This document shows positions 54,552-62,768 of a stretch of 64,000 nucleotides of DNA, piece by piece. The notes below the pieces were generated by a model that saw only the letters and a list, made by a program, of their open reading frames with translations, ran no database searches and had not been told where the DNA came from. The DNA comes from Thioclava sediminum (GTDB taxonomy: Bacteria; Pseudomonadota; Alphaproteobacteria; Rhodobacterales; Rhodobacteraceae): contig NZ_MPZV01000001.1 in NCBI RefSeq assembly GCF_002020355.1, positions 1,538,918 to 1,602,917 on the forward strand, written 5' to 3'. A program made the translations under genes and the position numbers. Position 1 is the stretch's first letter; every line of letters begins with the position of its first letter.

Positions 54552-55297
54552 CAGTGAATCCCTCCCGAACCGAGATAGGCTTCGCGCACCTTTGGATCGG
54601 TCTCGATCTTTTCCATCGGCCCCTCCGCGAGCAGCTTGCCCATGTGCATGACCGTGATCCGCTCGGCGATCTTGCGCACGAAAGCCATGTCGTGCTCGAC
54701 CACGAGGATCGTGTGGCTGCCCTTCATTTCGTTGATGATTTCGGCCGTGCGGAAAGTCTCCGCATGGGTCATGCCCGCAGTGGGTTCATCGAGAAGGATG
54801 ACCTTCGCCTGCTGCGTGATCAGCATCCCCAGTTCCAGCCATTGCATCTGGCCGTGGGACAACTCGCCCGCGACCGTATCGAGCACCGGCTCGAGCCGCG
54901 TCATCGCGATCACGTCCTCGACCCGCGCCCGGTCCTCCGCCACCATGTGCAGGCGAAGGTTGCGGAATACGCCGGGCTCTCCCGAGGCCGCGACTTCGAG
55001 GTTCTGCCGAACGGTCAGATCGCGGAAGACGCTCGGGATCTGGAATTTTCGCCCGATCCCGTGCCGCGCGATGATGTGCTCGGGGCGGTTGGTGATGTTC
55101 TCGCCAAAGAGATGGACGCTGCCTTGGGTGGAGGCGGTCTTGCCGCTGACGAGATCCATCAACGTGGTCTTCCCGGCGCCGTTGGGGCCTAGGATGACCC
55201 GCAACTCGCCTTTCTGAACCACGGTGGTGAACCCGTCCACGGCCTTGAACCCGCCGAAATCCACCGTCAGCCCGTCGATCGTGAGTGCTTCATTCAT
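54551..55297 (-). CDS. Amide/urea-type ABC transporter ATPase (UrtD/LivG-like)
   Basis: A 248-residue ATPase. Walker A is GPNGAGKTTLMDLVSGKT, where the D-x-x-S-G-K tail is typical of UrtD. Walker B is VILLDEPTAGMTHAET; the signature is the altered LSHGQMQWLELGM, also seen in UrtD. The ATG at 55297 is used because the frame stays open far upstream through the permease genes in another register. It lies 11 bases after the second permease. Confidence 0.92.
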   Translation of the reverse strand: MNEALTIDGLTVDFGGFKAVDGFTTVVQKGELRVILGPNGAGKTTLMDLVSGKTASTQGSVHLFGENITNRPEHIIARHGIGRKFQIPSVFRDLTVRQNLEVAASGEPGVFRNLRLHMVAEDRARVEDVIAMTRLEPVLDTVAGELSHGQMQWLELGMLITQQAKVILLDEPTAGMTHAETFRTAEIINEMKGSHTILVVEHDMAFVRKIAERITVMHMGKLLAEGPMEKIETDPKVREAYLGSGGIH

Positions 55298-55308
55298 GTC
55301 CGTCCCTC

Positions 55309-56481
55309 CTATTCCGCGGCTTTCGGGGCCGTCTCTGCGGGCGTGCCCTTCCGGCGGCGTTCGAACCGCCCCAGAAGATCGCGCGCGATGCCCGCAAGCC
55401 CGTTCGGCAGGTAGAGAACGACGAGGACGAAGATCCCGCCGATGATCAGCTTCCACGCTTCCTTGAAGATTTCGGTCTCGCTGACCGTGGCCTCGACCGT
55501 GTTGATCAGGATCGCCCCGATACAGGCGCCGAGCAGCGAGTTGCGCCCGCCGACCGCGGCCCAGACGACCATCGAGATCGAGAAGCCGATATCCATGAAG
55601 CTCGGCGAGGCGAATTCGGCGGCGACCACATAGAGAAGCCCCGCGAAGCCCGCGATCCCGGCCGAGATCGTGAAGAAGAAGATCTGATAGGCCGCGACGT
55701 CGTAGCCGAGATAGCGTGCCCGGGTCGGATCGTCGCGCGTCGACTGCAGGATCAGCCCGGCCCGTGTCGAGACCAGCCAGCGGCCCAGCAGAAGCACGAC
55801 CGTGAGCGAGACGGCGACGACGTAATAGGTCTCGACCATATAGGGGTCGAATTCGAACCCGCCGATGGTCAGCCAGCCCAGATCGGTCAGTCCGTTGAAC
55901 CCGTTGGTGATCGGCTGCGCGTCGATGAGCAGCAGCCGCACCAGAAGCACGAGCGCCAGCGTGATGATCGCGACATAGACGCCCGAGACGCGCAGCCGGA
56001 AGATCGACGAGGACAGCACGAAGGCGACGATCAGCGGGATCACGATCGACATCGCCATGCCGAACCATTGCGACTGGAACGGGATCCAGAGGAACGAGCC
56101 CTTGTTGATGCAGCACAGATCGGTGACGGCCCCGGGCTCTGCGTTCCAGAGCATGAAGTCCGGCACCGGTTTGTCGGAGCCCTGCTGGAGGCTCGTAGCG
56201 CTCATCAGCTTGAGCGACATCGCCGTCATATAGGCGCCGAGGCCGAAGAAGAGCCCCTGCCCCAGATTGAGGATCCCGGCATAGCCCCAGGACAGTGCGA
56301 TCGCGATGCCGAGCATGCCGAAGACGAGATATTTGGCGATGCGGTTGAGCCAGAACACATCGTCGATCACCAGGGGGGCGCCGAGAACCATCACGATGAA
56401 GACGGCATAGACGGCCCAGTCGGCATGACGCTGAAGGCGGCTCGTGGAGCTGGGAAGTGTGGAGGACGTTTCGCTGGACAT
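55309..56481 (-). CDS. Amide/urea-type ABC transporter permease (UrtC/LivM-like)
   Basis: A 390-residue permease with about ten membrane segments and the family motif GLFFGLGAYMTAMSLKL near residue 80, followed by a periplasmic loop with a Cys pair (LCCINKG) and a cytoplasmic coupling motif near TRDDPTRARYLGYDVA. A short Lys/Ala tail follows. It sits three bases after the first permease. Confidence 0.92.
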   Translation of the reverse strand: MSSETSSTLPSSTSRLQRHADWAVYAVFIVMVLGAPLVIDDVFWLNRIAKYLVFGMLGIAIALSWGYAGILNLGQGLFFGLGAYMTAMSLKLMSATSLQQGSDKPVPDFMLWNAEPGAVTDLCCINKGSFLWIPFQSQWFGMAMSIVIPLIVAFVLSSSIFRLRVSGVYVAIITLALVLLVRLLLIDAQPITNGFNGLTDLGWLTIGGFEFDPYMVETYYVVAVSLTVVLLLGRWLVSTRAGLILQSTRDDPTRARYLGYDVAAYQIFFFTISAGIAGFAGLLYVVAAEFASPSFMDIGFSISMVVWAAVGGRNSLLGACIGAILINTVEATVSETEIFKEAWKLIIGGIFVLVVLYLPNGLAGIARDLLGRFERRRKGTPAETAPKAAE

Positions 56482-56484
56482 CGC

Positions 56485-57378
56485 TTACCTCGACTTGAAG
56501 GAGAACAGGCCGCGCGGGCGCCACAGGATCAGGGCGATGACCACTGCGAAGACGACGGCGCGGGCGATGATGTCGTTGGACGCCAAGGCGACGATGCCGT
56601 TGATCTGTCCGAGAATGCCCGCGGCGAGGATCGTTCCGAGAAGGCTGCCGACCCCTCCGACCACGACGACGAGGAACCCATCGACCACGACGGATGCGCC
56701 CATCTCGGGCATGACCGTCTTGAAGCCCGCGAGCAGCACACCGGCGATCCCGGCAAGGCCCGAGCCATAGGCGAAGGTCAGCGCCGAGACGCGGCGCACG
56801 TCGATACCGCAGGCGGCCGCGATCTGGGGATTGCGCATGATCGCGCGCACCTGCACGCCCATCGGGGTGCGATACATCAGCCACCAGGTCAGCCCCGCGA
56901 GCATCAGCGTCACGACGATGATGAATGTGCGATAGGGCTGGATCGTCATGCCCGCCACGTCGATCGGCTGGGTGAGGAAGGCCGGGACCGTCATGTTCTG
57001 CAGGCCCGGGCCGAGACCGTCGATATGGATACCGAAGAAGCTCAGGCCGAATTCGAGGCGGATCAGCTGTTGCAGCAGGATCGCCACGCCCCATGTCGCG
57101 AGCAGCGTGTCGATGATCCGTCCGTAGAGCCTTCGGATCACCAATCGCTCGATCACGAGCCCCACGAGCCCGGAGGTCACGAAGGCCAGAGGCAGCGCGA
57201 AGAACAGGTTGAGCCCGAGATGGAGCCCGGCGAGCACCGCCGTATAGGCCCCGATCATGACGAGCTCGCCATGCGCCATGTTGATGACGCCCATCGCGCC
57301 GTAGGTGATCGACAGGCCAAGCGCGATCAGCAGCAGGATCGAAGACAGGGACAGGCCGATGAAGATGATGTCAGACAT
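56485..57378 (-). CDS. Amide/urea-type ABC transporter permease (UrtB/LivH-like)
   Basis: A 297-residue permease with eight or so membrane segments, the LivH motif ITYGAMGVINMAHGELVMIG near residue 24 and the coupling region RAIMRNPQIAAACGID. ATG 57378 gives the family-like start MSDIIFIGLSLSS; an upstream in-frame extension of 12 residues is possible. Confidence 0.93.
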   Translation of the reverse strand: MSDIIFIGLSLSSILLLIALGLSITYGAMGVINMAHGELVMIGAYTAVLAGLHLGLNLFFALPLAFVTSGLVGLVIERLVIRRLYGRIIDTLLATWGVAILLQQLIRLEFGLSFFGIHIDGLGPGLQNMTVPAFLTQPIDVAGMTIQPYRTFIIVVTLMLAGLTWWLMYRTPMGVQVRAIMRNPQIAAACGIDVRRVSALTFAYGSGLAGIAGVLLAGFKTVMPEMGASVVVDGFLVVVVGGVGSLLGTILAAGILGQINGIVALASNDIIARAVVFAVVIALILWRPRGLFSFKSR

Positions 57379-57435
57379 AGAAAATTCCGCCTCGCTCGGA
57401 TGGGCACCGGACATCAGCCCGGTGCCCGGTTTGCG

Positions 57436-58686
57436 TCACAGCTTGGTGGTGTCGAGACCGGCGCCGGTGCAGAACAGGTTCTCTGCCGTCTCGCCGTAAG
57501 CGACATAGGGAAGCGGCTTGGTCGGCGCGTCATAGGCGTTGACGATCGTGCCCTGACCATCGGCGCCCCATTGCGCGATGCGCGGCGTGAGATAGGTGTG
57601 CAGGTTTTCCGGATCGACGGTGACGGTGCCGTTCGGGGCCTCGAAGACCTGACCCTTGATGCCTTCGCGCACCGCATCTGCCGAGATGTCGCCAGCCTTC
57701 TCGACCGCCTGCTTCCAAAGATAGACCTGGAAGTAGCTGCTCTCGAGAGCGTGGTGCGTCACAGCCTTGGGATCGTTGACATATTTGCGGTAGCGCTCGA
57801 TGAAATCGCGGTTGCGATCGGTGTCGATGGCCTGGAAATACGGGAAGGAGGTGTAGCTGCCTTCGGCAAATTCCGGACCCATCGCGGCGATCTCGATTTC
57901 CGAGGTGACGGTCGCGCAGATCGGCAGTTTGTCGTGGGTGAGGCCCTGGTTCTTGAACTCGCGGTAGAAGGCCACGACCGAGTCGCCCACGACATTCGAC
58001 AGAACCACGTCGCAGCCGCTTTCCTTGATCTTGGAGACCATCGCGCCCCATTCGGAATGGCCGAGCTCGAGATATTCGTCCGCGACCCACTCGCCGCCAT
58101 TCTGCTCGATGAGGATCTTCGACACTTTCGCCATCTCGCGCGGGTAGATGTAGTTCGAGCCGACGATGAAGAACTTCTTCTTGCCTAGCGTGTTGGTGAT
58201 CCACGGGATGAAGTTCGACAGCTGCTGGTTCGGCACCGCGCCCGTGTAGACCACGTTCTTGGAGCACTCGAAGCCTTCGTAATAGGTCGGGTAGAAGTAG
58301 AGGCTGTTGCGCTTCTCGAAGACCGGCAGAACGGCCTTGCGGCTCGCCGAGGTGTAGGAGCCGAACACGGTCTGCAGGCGATCGCGGATCACCAGCTTCG
58401 AGGCCTTCTCGTTATAGGTCTTCGGATCGGATGCGCCGTCTTCGAGGATCGGCTTGATCATCATCCCGTTCACGCCGCCTGCGGCGTTGATCTCGTCGAT
58501 CGCCATCATCGTGGCATCGGCGAGCGATTTCTCGATGATCGAAAGGCCGCCGGTCAGCGAGAACAGGACGCCCACTTCGATTTCACCCGAGGCGCGCGCG
58601 GGGCTCCCGATCATCGACGGGCCGAGGGCGGCTGCGGCGCCGAAAGCGGTCGTGTGTTTTAGGAAGTTTCTCCGGTTCGTTTTCAT
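57436..58686 (-). CDS. Amide/urea-type ABC transporter substrate-binding protein (UrtA/FmdD-like)
   Basis: A 416-residue exported protein of the UrtA/AmiC periplasmic family. The N-terminus has a twin-arginine-like NRRNFLK followed by a hydrophobic segment, so Tat export is likely. The mature part opens EIEVGVLFSLTGGLSIIEKS, with KASKLVIRDRLQTVFGSYTS and YYEGFECSKNVVYTGAVPNQ as in the AmiC/UrtA fold. The ATG at 58686 follows GGGAGA. It is the first gene after the antitermination site and should capture an amide for AmiE. It is paralogous to AmiC. Confidence 0.93.
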   Translation of the reverse strand: MKTNRRNFLKHTTAFGAAAALGPSMIGSPARASGEIEVGVLFSLTGGLSIIEKSLADATMMAIDEINAAGGVNGMMIKPILEDGASDPKTYNEKASKLVIRDRLQTVFGSYTSASRKAVLPVFEKRNSLYFYPTYYEGFECSKNVVYTGAVPNQQLSNFIPWITNTLGKKKFFIVGSNYIYPREMAKVSKILIEQNGGEWVADEYLELGHSEWGAMVSKIKESGCDVVLSNVVGDSVVAFYREFKNQGLTHDKLPICATVTSEIEIAAMGPEFAEGSYTSFPYFQAIDTDRNRDFIERYRKYVNDPKAVTHHALESSYFQVYLWKQAVEKAGDISADAVREGIKGQVFEAPNGTVTVDPENLHTYLTPRIAQWGADGQGTIVNAYDAPTKPLPYVAYGETAENLFCTGAGLDTTKL

Positions 58687-58951
58687 TTCTGTCTCCCGTG
58701 TTGAGGTTTTGTTTTGATTTTTCAGGCCGTAAATGCGCAGGGAGGACTCCCGTGCACGAGCGTTTGGTATGTGACCGATTGTGTGAGGTGCCGTGACCGG
58801 ACCGCGGGGGTCCGGATCATTTTGGCGAAGGGGGCTCCGGGTGTTCGGAGCGATTGGCATCGTTGCCATTCAGCGCCGCCACGAGGGCGGGGTTGCGTGC
58901 GCTCTGGTACGCCCGCAGCGATGGCGCGGCCTTTGCACCATCCTGAAAACC

Positions 58952-58990
58952 AAAAAAGCCCGCGAAGACACTACAGTGTCTTCAGCGGGC
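58952..58990 (-). terminator. Intrinsic terminator T1 (AmiR-controlled)
   Basis: On the minus strand, GCCCGC (58990-58985) pairs with GCGGGC (58963-58958) around an inner GAAGACACT/AGTGTCTTC stem, and six U residues follow (58957-58952). Its 5' arm overlaps the second ANTAR-like hairpin, so the two cannot form together. Confidence 0.88.
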
Positions 58991-59026
58991 TTTCTGTGCC
59001 GAACCGATGGACATCATTGGCCATCG
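58986..59026 (-). promoter_or_regulatory. ANTAR-like tandem hairpin RNA site for AmiR (site 1)
   Basis: P1 (59026-59005) is CGATGG-CC-AATGAT-GT-CC pattern: a CGATGG/CCATCG stem with one C-U mismatch and a C-G pair closing hexaloop AATGAT, having A at position 1 and G at position 4. Three bases on, P2 (59001-58986) is CGGC-ACAGAAA-GCCCG with A1 and G4 in its loop. The P2 3' arm is the 5' arm of terminator T1. A1/G4 hexaloop pairs are the known target of ANTAR proteins. Confidence 0.72.
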
Positions 59027-59037
59027 ATCTGATTCGA

Positions 59038-59646
59038 CTATACATCATCCGGTCTTGATGACAACAATTCGTTTGCGTTGATGATCGCGACCGCCATTTC
59101 CTCTACGGAAATCCGCTTACCCATCGCCTGCGCACGAATGGTGCCATAGGCTTCCCTCTCGGAAATCTTGTGCATTTCCATGAGGATAGACTTCGCCTTC
59201 GAGATTTTCTTCTGGCCGGAGATCTTCTTTTCGAGCTTGCCGATCTTGTCGTGGAAATCCGCCGCCTGCATCCAATTGGAGCGTGCGACGACAAGATTTG
59301 TCAGCATGCCGAAGGTCCGGACCGGCTTCGAAATCACCGCGAATGCGTTGATGTCGAGCACCAGTTCGATCATCGCCGGGTTCTCGTAATTCACGATGCC
59401 GATCACCGTCGGGCCGGGTTTCTCGGACTTCCGCAGCATGCTGCTCAGGGCGCTCTGGCTCTCGAAGAAGACGCCTGCGAAAACGACATCCGTCCCGCTC
59501 GGCAGCGCCTTGGCGGGGGGCCACATCAGTTCCGCGCGGCAGCCGATGCGTTTGAGCTGATCCATGAGCGCCTTGCCATCTGCGTCCGGCGGGTGGACGA
59601 CGATGACCGAGAGGTCGCGCAAATCCTTGAGACGCAGCCGGGGCAT
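59038..59646 (-). CDS. amiR: ANTAR-domain amide-responsive antiterminator AmiR
   Basis: A 202-residue RNA-binding antiterminator. The N-terminal about 125 residues form a pseudo-receiver without a functional phospho-acceptor. A coiled coil follows (KIGKLEKKISGQKKISKAKS) and then the C-terminal three-helix ANTAR domain (MEMHKISEREAYGTIRAQAM). In P. aeruginosa AmiC binds AmiR and amide releases it to antiterminate the amidase leader. The ATG overlaps the amiC stop (TGATG). An ANTAR-like site begins 12 bases after its stop. Confidence 0.94.
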   Translation of the reverse strand: MPRLRLKDLRDLSVIVVHPPDADGKALMDQLKRIGCRAELMWPPAKALPSGTDVVFAGVFFESQSALSSMLRKSEKPGPTVIGIVNYENPAMIELVLDINAFAVISKPVRTFGMLTNLVVARSNWMQAADFHDKIGKLEKKISGQKKISKAKSILMEMHKISEREAYGTIRAQAMGKRISVEEMAVAIINANELLSSRPDDV

Positions 59647-60809
59647 CAGCTTCCGCCCCCTCCGGCTCCGAATTGCGGAGACGTCATCTGCAAGTCTTCA
59701 TCATATTCAACGAGATAAGGGTCCGGTCGCACCGGCGCCTGCGCTTCGCGCACGATCTCGAAAGCACCGCTTTCGCCGACGACGGCAACCCGGGGCCAGA
59801 GGCTCGTGTGATGGGTATCGCCTTCGACCTGCACGGGGCCCTGGGGTGCCTCGAAGCTGAAATTCGGCAAGGTACGCAAGACGCTATCGCGATCGGTCGC
59901 CCCGGACCGGCGCACGGCTTCCGCAAAGAGATAGACTTGGAAATAGGCGGCTTCCGTCCCCGCAGAAATCGGCTGATCCGGCCCGAACCGGCGCGCATAA
60001 GCGGTGACGAAGCGACGGTTCGCCTCGGTATCGAGCACGCTGAAATAGGGCGCGGCCGTCACGTTGCCGATCGAGGCATCCTTGCCGACCGCGAGCAGTT
60101 CGGGCTCGCCCGAGGTCAGGCTTGCGATGGGCTGTTTGCTGCGATCGAAGCCCGCGCGGTCATAGGCCTGGTAGAAGCGGACCGATCCTTCACCCACCAC
60201 CGTCGAGAACACGACCGCAGGCCCCGCTGCCTTGATGCGCGAGATCGCCCGCTCGATATATTCCTCGTTATGGCGCAGGGGGATGTAGATTTCATCGACG
60301 ACCTTCGCCCCGCGATGCATCAGCAGATCCCGCATGATCCGATTGGATTCATAGGGGAAAACGTAGTTCGACCCGACGAAGACAAACCGGTCGCCATAGG
60401 TCTGGGTGAGATAATCCGCCAACCAGCGCGAGTTCTGGTTCGGGGCTGCGCCCGAATAGACGCAGCTGCTCGAAAACTCGAACCCTTCGTAGAGCGTGGG
60501 GTAGAACAGCAGCGCGCGGCGTTGCTCGACCACAGGCAAGACGGCCTTGCGCGCGGAGGACATGTAGCAGCCGAAGATGGTCTTTGCGCCAACATCGATG
60601 AGGCGCTCCGCCTCGCTCTTGAAGCGCAACGGATCGGAAGCCGGGTCGCTGTCTTCGATCAGAAGTTCACGACCATCGATACCGCCTGCATTGTTGATTT
60701 CTTCGATAGCCAGCAGCGCAGCCTGACGCTGCGTGCGCTCGATCACCGACGTTACACCGGTTTGGGAAAAAAGGAGGCCAACTGCGACCGGCTCGTTGTC
60801 AAAAGCCAT
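59646..60809 (-). CDS. amiC: Amide sensor and AmiR repressor AmiC
   Basis: A 387-residue protein of the periplasmic-binding fold that acts in the cytoplasm. It has no signal peptide (MAFDNEPVAVGLLFSQTGVT), as in P. aeruginosa AmiC (385 residues). SARKAVLPVVEQRRALLFYP and YEGFEFSSSCVYSGAAPNQ are shared with the UrtA-like protein in the same cluster. Binding of a short amide should release AmiR. The ATG at 60809 follows a GGAA motif; an upstream frame to 60932 gives a non-homologous N-terminus. Confidence 0.92.
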   Translation of the reverse strand: MAFDNEPVAVGLLFSQTGVTSVIERTQRQAALLAIEEINNAGGIDGRELLIEDSDPASDPLRFKSEAERLIDVGAKTIFGCYMSSARKAVLPVVEQRRALLFYPTLYEGFEFSSSCVYSGAAPNQNSRWLADYLTQTYGDRFVFVGSNYVFPYESNRIMRDLLMHRGAKVVDEIYIPLRHNEEYIERAISRIKAAGPAVVFSTVVGEGSVRFYQAYDRAGFDRSKQPIASLTSGEPELLAVGKDASIGNVTAAPYFSVLDTEANRRFVTAYARRFGPDQPISAGTEAAYFQVYLFAEAVRRSGATDRDSVLRTLPNFSFEAPQGPVQVEGDTHHTSLWPRVAVVGESGAFEIVREAQAPVRPDPYLVEYDEDLQMTSPQFGAGGGGS

Positions 60810-61036
60810 TAATACGGTTCCATATCTTTCAACGAGAACTCCCGCGAATGCGGAGTCCGGGGGAACGGTCACATACGAATCGAATAGCAAATGACTGACG
60901 TTGCGGCAAGCTCGACGCATTGCAAAACGCATCTGAAATCATGCGATGAAATTTTTTCCGCATTATTTTCAGCGCCTTACATTGTTACATCAAAATATTT
61001 GCATATTGAAACGAATCACGCCATCGTGTTGACGTA

Positions 61037-61074
61037 GCGTTCAACGAAGAGCGCCGCATCTGGCAATGAAAGCC
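61037..61074 (+). promoter_or_regulatory. ANTAR-like tandem hairpin RNA site for AmiR (site 2)
   Basis: P1 (61037-61054) is GCGTTC-AACGAA-GAGCGC: a six-base-pair stem with one G-U pair and a hexaloop with A1 and G4. P2 (61062-61074) is GGC-AATGAAA-GCC, again A1 and G4, and its 3' arm is the start of the terminator stem. The P2 core GGCAnnGAAAGCC is identical in layout to site 1 near amiR. Confidence 0.75.
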
Positions 61075-61119
61075 CCTTACGAACCATGTGAATGGATTCG
61101 TGAGGGGCTTTTGCGTTTT
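61069..61119 (+). terminator. Intrinsic terminator T2 upstream of the NCS1 permease operon
   Basis: A long stem: AAAGCCCCTTACGAA (61069-61083) pairs with TTCGTGAGGGGCTTT (61097-61111), with an inner CCAT/ATGG hairpin and then TTGCGTTTT. It lies about 250 bases ahead of the permease ATG, so it should block that operon unless antiterminated. Confidence 0.85.
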
Positions 61120-61369
61120 CGGCCCGGCGATTTGCCGCCCCAAATGGAGAGACCACAGAGCCCTAACCCGATTGGCGCACGCGCCCAATTACTCTGAGAT
61201 CAGTATAACCGGTCACAAACGACGGCAGGATCAAGCTGCCGAACTGATCGACCCCTTATCCACTCCGCCCCGGCGAGACTTTCGTCAGCGTTTGCCCACG
61301 GCAAGCGCCCGGCCTTCGCATGCCTGCAAAAACAAGAACATCACAAACAGTCCAACAACGAGGAACATC

Positions 61370-62701
61370 ATGACCACGACGGAAAAGCATCTCGAGCCAG
61401 AGGCGCTCGAACATATCGAAGAAGAGATCGATCACGCGCTCGGCGATGAATACGAACATGAACCGGTCCCGGCAAAAGCCCGGCGGAGCATGTTCTCCGT
61501 CACGATGGTCTGGATGGGTTTCCCGATGATCATCACCGGCGCGATGACCGGCTCGATCCTCGTGCTCGGCATGGGGTTCAGCTCCGCGCTGACGGCGATG
61601 ATCATCGGCAACCTGATCATGCTGGTCTATGTCGGTCTGCTCGGGCAGCTCGGTGCGACGAAAGGGATGAACTTCGCCCTGCTCGCCAGCATCGTCTTCG
61701 GCCGCAAGGGCTATGTCTTCGCCTCCGGCCTGCTCTCGACGCTTCTACTTGGTTGGTACGCGGTGCAAACCGGCATCACCGGCGCGCTCGTCAGCTCCAC
61801 CTATGACCTGAACTACGTCGTCATGACGCTCATCGCCGGTGCGCTTTATATCGGCGTCACCTTCGTGGGCGTTAAAGGCCTGCACCTGATCGGCATGATC
61901 TCGGTGCCGCTTTTCGTCATTCTGGGTCTCTTCGTCGTCGGCGACGCGGCCTCGACGACCAGCTGGGACGCGATCATGTCCTACCCGGGCAATAATGGCG
62001 TCGCGACGATGTCGATGGGCGTTGGCCTGACCGTGGTCATCGCGCTCTTCATCGACGCCGGCACCGTGAGCGCCGACTTCAACCGCTGGGCCAAGGACAC
62101 GAAAAGCTCCTGGGTCGCGACCTTCAGCGCCTTCCCCTTCGCCAACCTCGCCGCGATGCTGGTCGGCGGCATCATGACCGCAGCCCTGGCCGTTCCGGAT
62201 GCCAACCCCTTCGGCACCGACAACATGTTCGGCTACATGAACAACATGCAGATGACCTGGCTGAGCGTCCTCGCCTTCCTGTTCCTCTACGTGAACCTTG
62301 GCTCGGTCTGTGCCCACTGCCTGTATAACGCCGCCACCGGCTGGTCGCGCATCCTGCGCAGCCACATGCGTCTTTTCGCGGTGATCCTCGGCGCCATCGG
62401 CATCGTCATCGCGGCCACCAACGTCTGGGCCTTCTTCATCGAGTGGCTGTCCCTGCTGGGCATCCTCGTGCCGCCGATCGGCGCGATCATCCTCGTGGAC
62501 CAGTTCCTCGTGCGCAAGAACTCCGAGATCGACCGCGACTGGCGCTGGACGGCCTTCATCGCCTGGGCCTGCGGCTCCGCGGTGGCCTTCGTCGTCGAGT
62601 GGTATCTGCCCCATCTGTCGACCGCCATCTCGGCTGGTCTCGTCGGTGGCGGTGCTTACTATCTGATCTCCACGCTGAGCGGGAAAACCGCGACTGCCTG
62701 A
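61370..62701 (+). CDS. NCS1-family (cytosine/purine/allantoin-type) permease
   Basis: A 443-residue membrane transporter. After an acidic cytoplasmic N-terminus (about residues 1-40) come 12 or so membrane segments, starting SMFSVTMVWMGFPMIITGAM. Mid-protein motifs FIDAGTVSADFNRWAKD and YDLNYVVMT are CodB-like. NCS1 carriers take up nucleobases, hydantoins or allantoin with Na+ or H+. Placement behind an AmiR-type site suggests an amide-containing or nitrogen-rich substrate, which is inference. GAGGA precedes the ATG. Confidence 0.88.
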   Translation: MTTTEKHLEPEALEHIEEEIDHALGDEYEHEPVPAKARRSMFSVTMVWMGFPMIITGAMTGSILVLGMGFSSALTAMIIGNLIMLVYVGLLGQLGATKGMNFALLASIVFGRKGYVFASGLLSTLLLGWYAVQTGITGALVSSTYDLNYVVMTLIAGALYIGVTFVGVKGLHLIGMISVPLFVILGLFVVGDAASTTSWDAIMSYPGNNGVATMSMGVGLTVVIALFIDAGTVSADFNRWAKDTKSSWVATFSAFPFANLAAMLVGGIMTAALAVPDANPFGTDNMFGYMNNMQMTWLSVLAFLFLYVNLGSVCAHCLYNAATGWSRILRSHMRLFAVILGAIGIVIAATNVWAFFIEWLSLLGILVPPIGAIILVDQFLVRKNSEIDRDWRWTAFIAWACGSAVAFVVEWYLPHLSTAISAGLVGGGAYYLISTLSGKTATA

Positions 62702-62768
62702 TCCGTAACGATCTTCCGGAGCGTCGCCCAACCAAGGGCGTCGCTCCACTCTGATATGAGGAAAGCAC

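Larger units (their letters stand above)
58687..59037 (-). promoter_or_regulatory. Leader between amiR and the ABC transporter operon
   Basis: This 351-base gap has no convincing gene. From the amiR stop, on the minus strand, it holds an ANTAR-like tandem hairpin, an intrinsic terminator, then about 260 bases of untranslated leader before the binding-protein gene. A separate promoter in the leader cannot be excluded. Confidence 0.7.
60810..61369. promoter_or_regulatory. 560-bp divergent gap between amiC and the NCS1 permease gene
   Basis: No gene was seen. The section near 60940-61015 is very AT-rich and should hold the divergent promoters. On the plus strand, an ANTAR-like site (61037-61074), a terminator (61069-61119) and about 250 bases of leader follow before the permease gene. 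Confidence 0.7.

Noticed and set aside
54551..57094. An 847-codon minus-strand frame that extends upstream of the UrtD-like ATPase
   Set aside because: The frame runs in the wrong register through two permease genes. Only its last 248 codons encode the ATPase, and the start at 55297 fits the family.
60810..60932. A longer AmiC starting at 60932
   Set aside because: The extra 41 residues are Arg/Cys-rich and unlike AmiC; ATG 60809 gives the expected length and N-terminus without a signal peptide.
61088..61369. A longer permease starting at 61088
   Set aside because: It would begin inside terminator T2 and lacks a ribosome site; GAGGA before 61370 fits better.
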